Assembly: GCA_017640725.1 (NCBI GenBank)
Contig: JAEPQB010000002.1
Span: forward strand, 186,001 to 250,000
Direction of reading: 5' to 3'
Length of the DNA stretch: 64,000 nucleotides
Source of the DNA: Kordiimonadaceae bacterium
GTDB taxonomy: Bacteria > Pseudomonadota > Alphaproteobacteria > Sphingomonadales > Kordiimonadaceae
The notes beneath the pieces are model-generated. The model did no database searches and had not been told where the DNA came from. It worked only from the letters and a program-made list of their open reading frames with translations. Of this stretch, positions 1-8,851 are shown one piece after another (the stretch's first letter is position 1; each line of letters opens with the position of its first letter). The position numbers were made by a program, and so were the translations under genes.

Positions 1-1442
1 TCATATCCGCCACCAACTGCTTTTTCAGCGGTCCCGGTCTTGCCGCCAACTCTGTAGCCCCGCGCGTCAGACCTCCCGCCTGTCCCTTTAGTAACTGCCA
101 AGCGAAGCAGTTGACGCATTTGACGACTGGTAGCAGGCGAAACAACTGGTTTTCCCTTGGAAGTCTGGCTTCTTGATTTCAGCAACGTCGGGGTATTGAG
201 ACGCCCACCGTTTACCATCGACGAAATACCTGTCGCCAGCTGAACCGGGCTAACCGCGATACCGTGCCCATAAGAAATGGTCATTGTAGAGACCTTACGC
301 CAAGTTGCCGGATACATAGGCGCGCCAACCTCAGTCAATTCTAGGTCAGCGGGCGACAACAAGCCGAGCGACTGCAAAAACTGTTGCTGACGGTCACCGC
401 CAATATCCAACGCCATTTGCGCAGTTCCAATATTGGAGGAAAAAGCAAATATTTCTGGCAAAGTCAGATAGCGGTTTTTCGGGTGGTCATCATTGATTGT
501 GAAGCGAGAAATTCGGAGCGGCTTGGTTGCATCATAGCCGTCTTCAAATGTTGCGATGCCATCATCTAAGGCGTTAGCAAAGGTGAACGTCTTGAACGTA
601 GACCCCAGTTCATAGACGCCCTTCGTTACTCGATTGAATCGCTCGCTTTCCCCCACACCACGAATGTTGTTTGGGTCAAAGTCGGGCATGGAAACCATGG
701 CGATAACTTCGCCAGTATTAACATCCATCACAAGCCCGGCGGCCCCGATTGCTTGATGGGCGCGCATAGCAGCCTCAAGCTCGTCCGCCAGTGCATATTG
801 AACACGGACATCTAGTGCGAGTGCTAGCGGCTCTCCGGCACGCTCCACCTCTGACAAACGGTCGTTAAAATAGTGCTCAACACCGGCAATTCCATTGCCG
901 TCAACGTCAACATAGCCCAAAGCATGGGAGGCCAAGCGGCCGTGCGGGTACAACCGGTCTTCTTCGTCGCGAAAATTCAGTGCCGGATCACCCAATGCAT
1001 TGACCTGCCACTTTTGTTTGGGCGTTAACTTGCGCTTTATCCAAACGAAAGCGCGCTTCGACGAAAGCTTTTGCTCAAGTTCCGCCTGGGAAAGACCCGG
1101 CAAAACATCAACAAGCTGCTTCGCGAGACCAATTGGATCCGTTACTTCGCGCGGGTTGGCATACAATGAAGAAGACTGCAGGTTAACAGCCAAAAGCTCT
1201 CCATTCCGGTCCACGATGTCTGCACGAGCAAATGTTACCGGGGGCACGACTATTTCTCTGGCCGCGGTACGATTGGCAACCGGAGATGTCATTCCGAGTT
1301 CAATCGTGCGAACAGCCATCAAACCAAACGCCACCATAAACAGCAATACGCCAATCATTAACCGCAGACGTGCAACGGCCAACGGCGACTGATCTTCGTC
1401 AGCCCCGTGAAAGTCAAATGATTGGGCGCGCGCTAAACTCAT
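1..1442 (-). CDS. ftsI: Penicillin-binding protein 3 / FtsI, septal transpeptidase (3' end outside window)
   Basis: Class B PBP that cross-links septal peptidoglycan with FtsW. The visible 480 codons start at an ATG overlapping the ftsL stop (ATGA). A short cytoplasmic N-terminus precedes one membrane segment at about residues 27-46, then the PBP dimerisation domain, then the transpeptidase domain. All three catalytic motifs are present: S281-T-F-K284, S335-S-N337 and K468-T-G. The protein is cut off shortly after KTG, so only the extreme C-terminus is missing. It is the fourth gene of the mraZ-rsmH-ftsL-ftsI run, with overlapping ends throughout, so translation is probably coupled. Identity is firm from motifs plus synteny. 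Confidence 0.97.
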   Translation of the reverse strand, partial: MSLARAQSFDFHGADEDQSPLAVARLRLMIGVLLFMVAFGLMAVRTIELGMTSPVANRTAAREIVVPPVTFARADIVDRNGELLAVNLQSSSLYANPREVTDPIGLAKQLVDVLPGLSQAELEQKLSSKRAFVWIKRKLTPKQKWQVNALGDPALNFRDEEDRLYPHGRLASHALGYVDVDGNGIAGVEHYFNDRLSEVERAGEPLALALDVRVQYALADELEAAMRAHQAIGAAGLVMDVNTGEVIAMVSMPDFDPNNIRGVGESERFNRVTKGVYELGSTFKTFTFANALDDGIATFEDGYDATKPLRISRFTINDDHPKNRYLTLPEIFAFSSNIGTAQMALDIGGDRQQQFLQSLGLLSPADLELTEVGAPMYPATWRKVSTMTISYGHGIAVSPVQLATGISSMVNGGRLNTPTLLKSRSQTSKGKPVVSPATSRQMRQLLRLAVTKGTGGRSDARGYRVGGKTGTAEKAVGGGY

Positions 1443-1828
1443 AAAGTTTGGTCCTCACTTTTGGCCGTGCTGTCTTGTTCGGCGTTGACGCCTGACTCTT
1501 CCGCGGCTGGCAACAGCACACTCTGACTTCCATCGACTTTGGAGTCGCTGCGCCTAAATGGTATTTCGTCAATGTTGCCAAGCACTTGCTCAGGACGAGG
1601 CGGCATAATTGCGAGATTTTCAATTGACTGCTCTTGAAGACTCCGAGGCGTCGTAAGGTGCGCAAACTCCGCGCGCAATATGCGGAGACTTTCCTCGTCC
1701 TCATGGATTTGGTCTGCGAGCGCGGCGACGCGCTCTGCCTGGTCTTGAACCGCAAGTTTCAATTGCAAAAGCGCCGCACCAGACATCAACGCGCATATCG
1801 CTGCGATGAATGTGAACGTTTTACGCAT
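1439..1828 (-). CDS. ftsL: Cell division protein FtsL-like
   Basis: Small bitopic protein of the FtsQLB divisome subcomplex, recognised by position between rsmH and ftsI and by architecture rather than sequence, as is usual for FtsL. The chosen start MRKTFTF gives 129 residues: a membrane segment at about 4-21, then a charged heptad-like stretch (about 28-60) consistent with the FtsB-pairing coiled coil, then an acidic proline-containing tail. The open frame extends upstream to 1915, but that lies wholly within rsmH. The ATG at 1828 overlaps the rsmH stop by 8 bases, in keeping with the tight cluster. The tail beyond the coiled coil is longer than in E. coli FtsL. Confidence 0.88.
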   Translation of the reverse strand: MRKTFTFIAAICALMSGAALLQLKLAVQDQAERVAALADQIHEDEESLRILRAEFAHLTTPRSLQEQSIENLAIMPPRPEQVLGNIDEIPFRRSDSKVDGSQSVLLPAAEESGVNAEQDSTAKSEDQTL

Positions 1829-2822
1829 GGCCAATCTCCTCACCAGCAGGCGCAGAGGTGCGGATCGCAACACGCAGCTTTGCTGACCGCGCACGCGGAT
1901 TATTCTGCTCTTCATTTTGAGAAGGTTTGACTACCCCTCTCTTTTCCAGTCGTAGAGACGAAGGTGTGTCAGTGACTTGCCCCATCGGCAAATGGCGCGA
2001 AGCGCCCGGTACATTACCGGAACGCTCCGCCATAAATTTTTTGACTATTCGGTCTTCCAGAGAATGAAAACTCACCACCACGAGGCGACCTTCAGGCGCC
2101 AGTATGCGCTCTGCAGCACTCAAACCGCGGCGCAACTCCCCGAGTTCGTCGTTCACATGAATGCGCAGCGCCTGAAAGGTGCGCGTTGCCGGATGAACGG
2201 ACTTGCGCCCCTTTTTAACTGGAACTCGCCCAATTACTCGTTCCACAAGATTTGCAAGGTCCAACGTTCGCTCAAATGGCGCTTCCGAGCGGCGTTCGAC
2301 TATAGCTGCCGCTATGCGACGTGATTTACGCTCTTCACCTAGCGAATAAATAATATTGGCGAGATCTTCTTCCCCGTATGTATTCACGACATCAGCAGCA
2401 CTTTCACCTTCGCTGCTCATGCGCATATCCAAGGGGCCATCTTCCTGAAAGGAAAACCCTCGGTCAGCTTCGTCGATCTGAAAGGATGAAACGCCAATAT
2501 CGAGCATCACGCCATCAACCCGGGACCTTCCAGCGTCCGCCAAAAGTTGGTCCATTGAACCAAAAGTGCCCTGCAAAATTTCAAACCGGCCTGGAAACTG
2601 TTTTGAGAATTGTGCCGCGCGCGTGATGGCATCCGGGTCACGGTCGATCGCTATCAAATTGCAGTCTGCTGCCTCAAGTACTGCCCGGCAGTATCCGCCA
2701 GCGCCAAAAGTACCATCCAGATACACTTCACCTGCTTTCGGCTTCAGCGCGGAAACAACTTCATTCAAAAGAACGGGGATATGGTGACCAGACTTATTGG
2801 CATCAATTGCGGAGGCGGTCAT
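1821..2822 (-). CDS. rsmH: 16S rRNA m4C1402 methyltransferase RsmH (MraW)
   Basis: SAM-dependent N4-methyltransferase acting on C1402 of 16S rRNA. The 333 residues match the family length. The N-terminal HIPVLLNEV motif, the SAM-binding loop DGTFGAGGYCRA (about 37-48) and the late SFHSLEDRIVK motif are all present. An insertion domain separates the SAM-binding halves as expected. The start overlaps the mraZ stop (ATGA) and the end overlaps ftsL, so it is the second gene of the dcw operon. No unusual residues seen. Confidence 0.97.
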   Translation of the reverse strand: MTASAIDANKSGHHIPVLLNEVVSALKPKAGEVYLDGTFGAGGYCRAVLEAADCNLIAIDRDPDAITRAAQFSKQFPGRFEILQGTFGSMDQLLADAGRSRVDGVMLDIGVSSFQIDEADRGFSFQEDGPLDMRMSSEGESAADVVNTYGEEDLANIIYSLGEERKSRRIAAAIVERRSEAPFERTLDLANLVERVIGRVPVKKGRKSVHPATRTFQALRIHVNDELGELRRGLSAAERILAPEGRLVVVSFHSLEDRIVKKFMAERSGNVPGASRHLPMGQVTDTPSSLRLEKRGVVKPSQNEEQNNPRARSAKLRVAIRTSAPAGEEIGHA

Positions 2823-3298
2823 GTCCGCCCCCCTGTCTGGCCACGCTTACCGAACGGAGGAAGCTCTGTAATTTTGTCGGCCGCAATATCGCGCTGTGCT
2901 GCGCGATGTTCTGCAAATGCGTCTGGCGCCCAGATTTGGAACTTGCGGCCGAGACCAACAAAAGTCGCGAACCCATCAATTCCCATGAATTCCCGCATAG
3001 CGGCTGGCAGCAAAATACGACCTTCTGAATCGAAGGCGAGCTGACTGGACTCCGCTAGTATTGATGTCGCGACTGAAAGCTGATCGGTGTCGAACGGACC
3101 AAAGTCTTCATAAAGCTGATCAGAGAGCTGCTCGAGGAAAGAGATGTCTGCGCCTTCAACGCAGGGCAGGCTCAGGTGCCTGTAAACAGCAATACCTTGA
3201 AAGTGACTGGAAGCTACGGCCGTACGAAAAGACGCAGGGACTGAAACGCGCCCTTTCTTGTCGACCTTATTCTCAAATGTGGACAGGAATAACGCCAT
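2819..3298 (-). CDS. mraZ: MraZ, transcriptional regulator of the dcw cluster
   Basis: DNA-binding protein with two SpoVT/AbrB-like half domains. The first carries KVDKKGRVSVP (about 10-20) and the second DSEGRILLPAAMREF, both with the DxxxR signature. The start MALFLSTFENK at 3298 gives 159 residues, normal for MraZ; the open frame upstream to 3352 lacks homologous residues. In E. coli MraZ represses its own operon through TGGGN direct repeats. Matching TGGGA boxes lie in the leader at 3389-3434 and further up at 3604-3618, so autoregulation is likely. Confidence 0.96.
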   Translation of the reverse strand: MALFLSTFENKVDKKGRVSVPASFRTAVASSHFQGIAVYRHLSLPCVEGADISFLEQLSDQLYEDFGPFDTDQLSVATSILAESSQLAFDSEGRILLPAAMREFMGIDGFATFVGLGRKFQIWAPDAFAEHRAAQRDIAADKITELPPFGKRGQTGGRT

Positions 3299-3388
3299 TG
3301 TCCCACCAGCCCCCTGTTTCCTCCCCCCGTGGTGTTGTCTGAGCATTGGCAAACAGCACGGGCGTTCGGATCGTCATCCGAACTTTCA

Positions 3389-3434
3389 TGGGATATCATG
3401 GGAAATAGCCTGTGGTCAATGGGATTACATGGGA
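3389..3434. promoter_or_regulatory. Candidate MraZ operator, two pairs of TGGGA boxes
   Basis: On the plus strand TGGGA occurs at 3389, 3399, 3420 and 3430: two pairs with exactly 10-base periodicity, separated by 21 bases, so all lie nearly on one helix face. MraZ is known to bind TGGGN repeats with 5-base spacers. The boxes lie 91-136 bases upstream of the mraZ start and read on the strand opposite to mraZ. Assignment to MraZ is by motif and position. Confidence 0.75.
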
Positions 3435-3603
3435 AAAACAGATTTTTCCATGTCATGAAATGTGACCGAGATTGGCATTTTTTTCTTTTAAAAATATATA
3501 GTTACTGTTTTCTGTTCTCCATATGTTTCAACTTTTCGCCATTTTAAAGCAATGGACCAGCCGTCCCCATTAGTGGGCCCAAAACCGCCAAAATCGGGAT
3601 TTG

Positions 3604-3618
3604 TCCCATAAAGTCCCA
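3604..3618 (-). promoter_or_regulatory. Second pair of MraZ-type boxes
   Basis: TCCCA occurs at 3604 and 3614, that is TGGGA on the minus strand with the same 10-base period as the lower cluster but the opposite orientation. It sits just below the metalloprotease terminator, about 170 bases upstream of the first cluster. It could be an auxiliary operator, or chance. Confidence 0.45.
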
Positions 3619-3635
3619 AATGGGTGCGCAAAAGC

Positions 3636-3660
3636 AAACGGAGCGCCATGCGCTCCGTTT
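3636..3660 (-). terminator. Rho-independent terminator of the metalloprotease gene
   Basis: A perfect 11-base inverted repeat with a 3-base loop (AAACGGAGCGC / GCGCTCCGTTT) lies 4 bases past the metalloprotease stop. On the minus strand the stem is followed by a T-rich stretch (TTTGCTTTTG). It separates that gene from the dcw promoter. Confidence 0.85.
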
Positions 3661-3664
3661 TTCA

Positions 3665-6109
3665 TTACCCTTCGCCGTGCCAACAGGCTTCTGCGGATGA
3701 AGCGCCAATTGGGCTGCCGGGCGGCACTGTTGGCCCACTGGGTGTTTTGACGGCAGGCGTTCTAGCCCGCGCAAAAGCGTCCTCAATGCGTTTCACTATG
3801 GCGCCGCCATACTCAGCCAAGCCCCCACGCGAACGATCAACGGCCTGCAAAATGTCTGCAAGGCCGGTACGGACTTTGGCGCGGACTGCAACACCTGTTG
3901 CAGGCTCATCCAGGTGAGCAATCAGATGCTCAACCAGTCGTTCCAGCACAACTGCTCGCACCGCGGTGTCTGCTGCACTTTCGCGGCGGTTTGTCCGCAT
4001 GATAGACTCTATGGTTCGATCCAGAACGCCAGATAGCCCCTCATGACCGGTTGAGCGTCCCTGCTCCACCAAACGCTGAAGACGTCTCGGGTGCAGCAAG
4101 GCGTCTAGAGTTAAATCTGCTGCAGTTGCCACAGCTTCATCAGTGCTAAAAGCCGGAGACGCCGTTCCTGAAAATGCTTCACGCTGGAATTGCGGGTCAC
4201 CGCCACCAGCACCTCTGGGGCTGAGAATAGACTGCATTTCAGGCGAGATTGACAGTGTGTCGGGAGACAGCGTGTTCAAAAGCGCATCTAGGGCGCGCAG
4301 TTGTTCGCTCCACTCCACCGGCTCAGGCGCCGGGCGGCCATCACCTTCCGCCCGATACACAAAATCGTATCCGCCGACAAACTTGGCCGCAGCTTGGAGC
4401 TGATACCTATGGTAAAGATACAAGGGTACAAACTTTGTTTGCAGTGCGGAATAACTTTCCCCGGATCGCAAGTTTGAGGGCCCAAAATTGGACAAAGCAG
4501 TTGCGCGAACCTGCATCACGTTGCCAAGCTCAGCCACGGCGTCAGAACCATTATCCCACAAAGACCCACGGATATGGCCACTGCCTACCGACCGACTATC
4601 ACCGTCTGACACATACAATAGTCCAGCGTCATCCGCTTCTTTGAATACGGCGCGTTTCGCGCTCGGGTCAGTATCATCATAGTCTGCATATAGATACTTG
4701 GTGACCCATTTGTCCCACGCGCCAACACCAACGCCGTAGGCATTGCTGAAATCGAGAGCCCCATCTTCTTTGGCGCGAATGTCAGGTGCTGGATAATCCA
4801 TCACACTGGCGCGGCCATACGAACTGGCCGCCATATTGTGCGAGAAACCAAGTGCGTGGCCAATCTCATGGGCGGAAAGTTGGCGAATACGCGCAAGTGC
4901 AATTTCAACGGGATCATCTGCATCGCCCGTTCCTGTTTTGCCAGCACCCGCAAGAGCTTCAAAAATCTTGATATCCTGCCGAACGCGCAATGAACCCAGG
5001 AGCACAACGCCTCTCAGGATTTCACCTGTGCGGGGATCATAAATGGACGCGCCATAAGACCAGCCCCGTGTTGCACGATGGACCCAGTTCACCATGTTAT
5101 ATCTGGCATCAAGCGGGTGGACACCTTCTGGTAAAATTTCAGCACGGTACCCACCGGGAAAACCGGCGGCTTCGAATGCGTCAGCCCACCACTGAGCACC
5201 TTCCAAAAGTGCACCGCGGATAGGCTCTGGCGCACCGTTATCAATATAAAAGACAATTGGGTTTACAACTTTGCCATCCGGTCCCAATTCAAGCCTGAAA
5301 CGGCGGGCTAATTGAACAGCCGTATTGCCGGTGAGGTCAGCCGACATGTCAATGTGCGACGTGGAAATCACACCGCCACGTTCATCTGCAATCCTCGGCT
5401 CGTAGCCATCCTCAGGCAAAGCCAGCAAGGTTGTATGCAACACTAAGCTGACAGAATCAGGCACAGGGGTTGTGGCGCGGACCTCGCCGCCCGCGTCTGC
5501 ACCGGTAAAAGTGACAAACGCGTCGGCTTCAAAATTGCGCTCAAATACATGCGTTTGAGTGGTATCAACAAATGAGCGTTTGCTATCAATTTTAAAGCTT
5601 CCCTGCCCTCTGCGTTTCAGTTGCTCAGCAACACCCACGCCGTCTCGCATGAGAAAGCTCGTGAAATCGACCAAAAGACGGCCATCCTCGGCCGTTTCTG
5701 CTATTGGGCCAGACCAAATAATTGATTGCGCAAAACTGGTTTCAACGGCCCTCTTTTCTGACGGGTTGTCAGCTGTTGCCCGGTATCGGTGGTTTTCAAT
5801 AAACGCGTAAACTTGGTCACCACTGCGCTTGAATGCCAGGATATAGCTGTCTGACGGACGGCTGCGGTCAAGACCTACGGGGTTCGAGCCCAAGCCGCCC
5901 GTTAAATAAGCCGCATAAATGTAGCGTCCCAGCGTACCATCTGGCCGCTCAGTCAGCGCAAGCAAGACCTTATTTTTGCGGGTATCAACGTAAGCTTCCA
6001 GCAAGCCAGATTTTGGCTCTAAGTTGGCGACAGCTTCAGCGAAATCGGATCTAACCGCGCCAGCACTAGCCATTAACAAACTCACCAGTGCAAAAATTTT
6101 GATTCTCAT
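3665..6109 (-). CDS. Secreted zinc-dependent metalloprotease, DUF5117/DUF4953 type
   Basis: Predicted exported peptidase of 814 residues. The start at 6109 has an AGGAG about 7 bases upstream and is followed at once by a signal peptide (MRIKIFALVSLLMASAGAVRS); the open frame upstream to 6334 is non-coding in style. The zinc site is H414-E-x-G-H418-x5-H424, as in the metzincin-like DUF4953 group, followed by a Met-turn-like MDY about 15 residues on. The N-terminal part has the barrel-like DUF5117 sequence, and the C-terminal third is helical. It diverges from the DUF1800/DUF1501 pair. Substrate unknown. Confidence 0.88.
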   Translation of the reverse strand: MRIKIFALVSLLMASAGAVRSDFAEAVANLEPKSGLLEAYVDTRKNKVLLALTERPDGTLGRYIYAAYLTGGLGSNPVGLDRSRPSDSYILAFKRSGDQVYAFIENHRYRATADNPSEKRAVETSFAQSIIWSGPIAETAEDGRLLVDFTSFLMRDGVGVAEQLKRRGQGSFKIDSKRSFVDTTQTHVFERNFEADAFVTFTGADAGGEVRATTPVPDSVSLVLHTTLLALPEDGYEPRIADERGGVISTSHIDMSADLTGNTAVQLARRFRLELGPDGKVVNPIVFYIDNGAPEPIRGALLEGAQWWADAFEAAGFPGGYRAEILPEGVHPLDARYNMVNWVHRATRGWSYGASIYDPRTGEILRGVVLLGSLRVRQDIKIFEALAGAGKTGTGDADDPVEIALARIRQLSAHEIGHALGFSHNMAASSYGRASVMDYPAPDIRAKEDGALDFSNAYGVGVGAWDKWVTKYLYADYDDTDPSAKRAVFKEADDAGLLYVSDGDSRSVGSGHIRGSLWDNGSDAVAELGNVMQVRATALSNFGPSNLRSGESYSALQTKFVPLYLYHRYQLQAAAKFVGGYDFVYRAEGDGRPAPEPVEWSEQLRALDALLNTLSPDTLSISPEMQSILSPRGAGGGDPQFQREAFSGTASPAFSTDEAVATAADLTLDALLHPRRLQRLVEQGRSTGHEGLSGVLDRTIESIMRTNRRESAADTAVRAVVLERLVEHLIAHLDEPATGVAVRAKVRTGLADILQAVDRSRGGLAEYGGAIVKRIEDAFARARTPAVKTPSGPTVPPGSPIGASSAEACWHGEG

Positions 6110-6285
6110 AAAGACTCCTGTGGACCAAGCAGCGGTCGGGCCGCAGCAAACAGACGGCAATAAAACGCATTTTGGCCACACTTGTCCATTGTGACCGTCG
6201 TTTAGAGAAAAAATCCATTCGCTCAACGAAGGAAATCTGACAGTGCGAGCGTACCAGCCGTGTTCCAAAGGACATGGAGGGCTAG

Positions 6286-7641
6286 ATGACAGACTTGGCT
6301 GCACACGTATTATCCCGCTTCGGGCTCGGTGCAAAACCGGGCGAGCGTGAAGAGATTGCTAACGACCCTGAAACCTGGGTTTCAGAACAGTTGACAGCAA
6401 CCCCAGATGATCAATTGGCATATGATGGACGGCCAAGTACAGCTGAGATTGTTGAGCTGTCGATTTCCTCGCAGCAGCTGCGCCGCCAGGCAACAATGGA
6501 CCCAAGCATGGCCGACGCCGCCCAAAAGGCACGGTCTGACCTGTTTGCAGTTTACACGGGCGACGTAATTGCCCGGTTCGCGCAATCAGTTGCTACTACA
6601 ACCCCAATTCAGGAACGATTGGTTCACTTTTGGACCAATCACTTCACGGTATCGGCTGCAAAAAACGATGTCCGGCCATTTGTCGGCGCTTTTGAAAGAG
6701 AAGCAATCCGCCCATATTTGCAGAGCAGCTTTTTCGATATGCTTATGGCGGTAGAACAACACCCTGCAATGCTGACCTATCTGGACAACACCCAGTCTAT
6801 TGGCCCGAACAGCGCAGCCGGACTGCGCAGAGACGCTGGCATCAATGAAAACCTGGCCCGAGAGATACTGGAATTGCATACGGTCAGCACGGCTGCAGAA
6901 TATTCGCAGGCGGACGTCGAAGCCTTTGCCAAAATCATCACTGGCTGGACAGTTGAGTTGAGCCCGTTCAACTCAGCCGATCTCGGCCAGTTCAAATTCG
7001 AAAATCGCTTCCACGAACCTGGCACTCACACTGTATTGGGTGTCAATTATCCAGATACCGGAGTTAAGCAAGGCGAGAGCTTGCTGAAAGATTTGGCCCT
7101 GCACCCCGCGACCGCAAACTTTGTTGCCACCAAGCTTGTCAGACATTTTGTGAGCGACACGCCTGCACCAGAGGACATTGATGTCGTGGCGAATGTTTTC
7201 CTGACAACTGGCGGCGATCTCAATTCAGTGCACACCGCTGTGCTGGGGCTGCCCGGTGCTTGGGTTCCCAACTTCAGCAAGTTTCGCCAACCAGAAGAAT
7301 TTTTGATTGCGGTTGGCCGTTCTGTCGGCATCCCCTCTCAGTTTGAGGCCTTGGTTCCAAACATCCTCAATGAGATGGGACAGATGATCTATGGCCCACC
7401 AAGCCCTGCAGGATGGCCCGATGTTGGCGGCTACTGGTTATCGGGTCAGTCAGTTCTTCGAAGGGCCGACGTATCTTTTGTGACCGGCCGGCAACTGGGC
7501 GGTATGGATAGTGTCGCGTTGCTGGAAGACCTTTACGGCGAACTTTTGTCCACTGAAACACATGACACGCTTGCCGGGGTCAGATCTCAAATTACTGGGC
7601 TCAGCATGGCACTAGCCAGCCCTGAACTCTTGTACCGCTAA
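6286..7641 (+). CDS. DUF1800 family protein
   Basis: A 451-residue protein with the hallmarks of DUF1800: an N-terminal HVLSRFGLGAKPGE stretch, the RLVHFWTNHFTVS motif (about residues 106-118), a later NENLAREILELHT motif and an ITGWTV segment. GGAGGG stands 5 bases before the ATG. No clear signal peptide at the N-terminus. DUF1800 genes are nearly always paired with a DUF1501 gene, as here with a 10-base gap. The biochemical role of the pair is not established. Confidence 0.92.
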   Translation: MTDLAAHVLSRFGLGAKPGEREEIANDPETWVSEQLTATPDDQLAYDGRPSTAEIVELSISSQQLRRQATMDPSMADAAQKARSDLFAVYTGDVIARFAQSVATTTPIQERLVHFWTNHFTVSAAKNDVRPFVGAFEREAIRPYLQSSFFDMLMAVEQHPAMLTYLDNTQSIGPNSAAGLRRDAGINENLAREILELHTVSTAAEYSQADVEAFAKIITGWTVELSPFNSADLGQFKFENRFHEPGTHTVLGVNYPDTGVKQGESLLKDLALHPATANFVATKLVRHFVSDTPAPEDIDVVANVFLTTGGDLNSVHTAVLGLPGAWVPNFSKFRQPEEFLIAVGRSVGIPSQFEALVPNILNEMGQMIYGPPSPAGWPDVGGYWLSGQSVLRRADVSFVTGRQLGGMDSVALLEDLYGELLSTETHDTLAGVRSQITGLSMALASPELLYR

Positions 7642-7651
7642 GGAGAAGATC

Positions 7652-8845
7652 ATGTTGAATAGACGGCATTTTCTTGCAATTTCCGCTGCAACCGCGTCGC
7701 TGGCAATTGCACCCACGTCAGCGTTCGCGGCAAGCGCAACCGACCCTCGTTTCATGTTTATCTTTCTGCGCGGCGGCATGGACGGATTGGCAGCAGTTCC
7801 CACGCCAAACGATACGCTCTATCACACCCTGCGCCCTTCTATTGGAGTTTCACCGGACGAAGCTTTGGCGCTTGACGATACGTTCGCGTTGCACCCGGCA
7901 CTAGGGGGGCTGCACGAAATGTTCTCCAATGGCGAGGCGACCATTTTTCATAACATCTCAAGCCCCAATCGGGAGCGTTCCCATTTCGAAGCGATGCGAC
8001 ACCTGGAGCAAGGCGGCGACACATTGGACAGTATCAACACGGGATGGCTGGCGCGCACACTGAGCGCGCATTACGGTGATGAGGAGAATGCTGGAATTGC
8101 ATTTTCACAAGCCTTGCAAACGTCTTTTTTGGGCGCAGACAATGTTCTTACTTGGGCGCCTTCAAGGATACCCGAGGCACCAGACCGTTTTCTGGATCAA
8201 TTAGATGGCCTTTATGCAGCATCTCCCTCGCTTCAAAATGCGTTGGCAGATGGCCGAACGGCAAACGAAATTGCCGCTATGCACACAAGCGACGAACTTG
8301 GTGACGATGAAACCAACAATTCAATGGTCGCGGTGCAATCCGGCTCACCGCAAGATCTGGCACGGTCGGCCGGGCAGTTTTTGGCGCTCGATGATGGTCC
8401 GCGGATTGCCATGATGGATATCGGTGGTTGGGACACTCACGACAATCAGGTCAATGACCTCAATCAGCAATTACCGATGCTGGACCAAAGCCTGCAGATG
8501 TTGAAAAGCAGTCTGGGCAGTGCTTGGCAATATACATCCGTTTTGGTGATGACCGAATTTGGTCGAACCGTGGCAGAAAATGGCACCAGCGGAACCGATC
8601 ATGGCACCGCGGGCGCGGCATTTATGTTGGGAGGCGCTGTTGCTGGCGGGCAAGTGATCGCGGACTGGCGCGGGTTGGCAAACGACGACCTTTTGGACGG
8701 GCGGGACCTGCCCCCAACGACGGACGCCCGGTCCGTAATGAAAGCGATTTTGGTCGATCATTTGGGTATGACCCTGGATCTTGCAGAAACCGAAGTTTTC
8801 CCAAACAGCGGCGATGCAGTCAAAATCCAGGGATTGTTCACTTAG
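7652..8845 (+). CDS. DUF1501 family protein with Tat signal
   Basis: A 397-residue protein of the DUF1501 group, related to the alkaline phosphatase/sulfatase fold. The N-terminus MLNRRHFLAISAATASLAI is a twin-arginine signal, so it is likely exported folded. Family stretches seen are FIFLRGGMDGL, HFEAMRHLEQG, DIGGWDTHDNQ and VLVMTEFGRTVAENGTSGTDHG; the acidic and histidine residues in these could bind metal. Preceded by AAGGAG and the partner DUF1800 gene. It ends 6 bases from the convergent tolC-like gene with no clear terminator between. Confidence 0.92.
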   Translation: MLNRRHFLAISAATASLAIAPTSAFAASATDPRFMFIFLRGGMDGLAAVPTPNDTLYHTLRPSIGVSPDEALALDDTFALHPALGGLHEMFSNGEATIFHNISSPNRERSHFEAMRHLEQGGDTLDSINTGWLARTLSAHYGDEENAGIAFSQALQTSFLGADNVLTWAPSRIPEAPDRFLDQLDGLYAASPSLQNALADGRTANEIAAMHTSDELGDDETNNSMVAVQSGSPQDLARSAGQFLALDDGPRIAMMDIGGWDTHDNQVNDLNQQLPMLDQSLQMLKSSLGSAWQYTSVLVMTEFGRTVAENGTSGTDHGTAGAAFMLGGAVAGGQVIADWRGLANDDLLDGRDLPPTTDARSVMKAILVDHLGMTLDLAETEVFPNSGDAVKIQGLFT

Positions 8846-8851
8846 GTTTAT

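Larger units (their letters stand above)
3299..3664. other. Intergenic leader of mraZ
   Basis: This 366-base stretch has no convincing gene. It holds, in the direction of mraZ transcription, the terminator of the metalloprotease gene (3636-3660), a first pair of TGGGA boxes (3604-3618), an AT-rich tract (about 3475-3545) likely to contain the mraZ promoter, and a second set of boxes (3389-3434). I cannot assign exact -35 and -10 hexamers. Confidence 0.7.
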
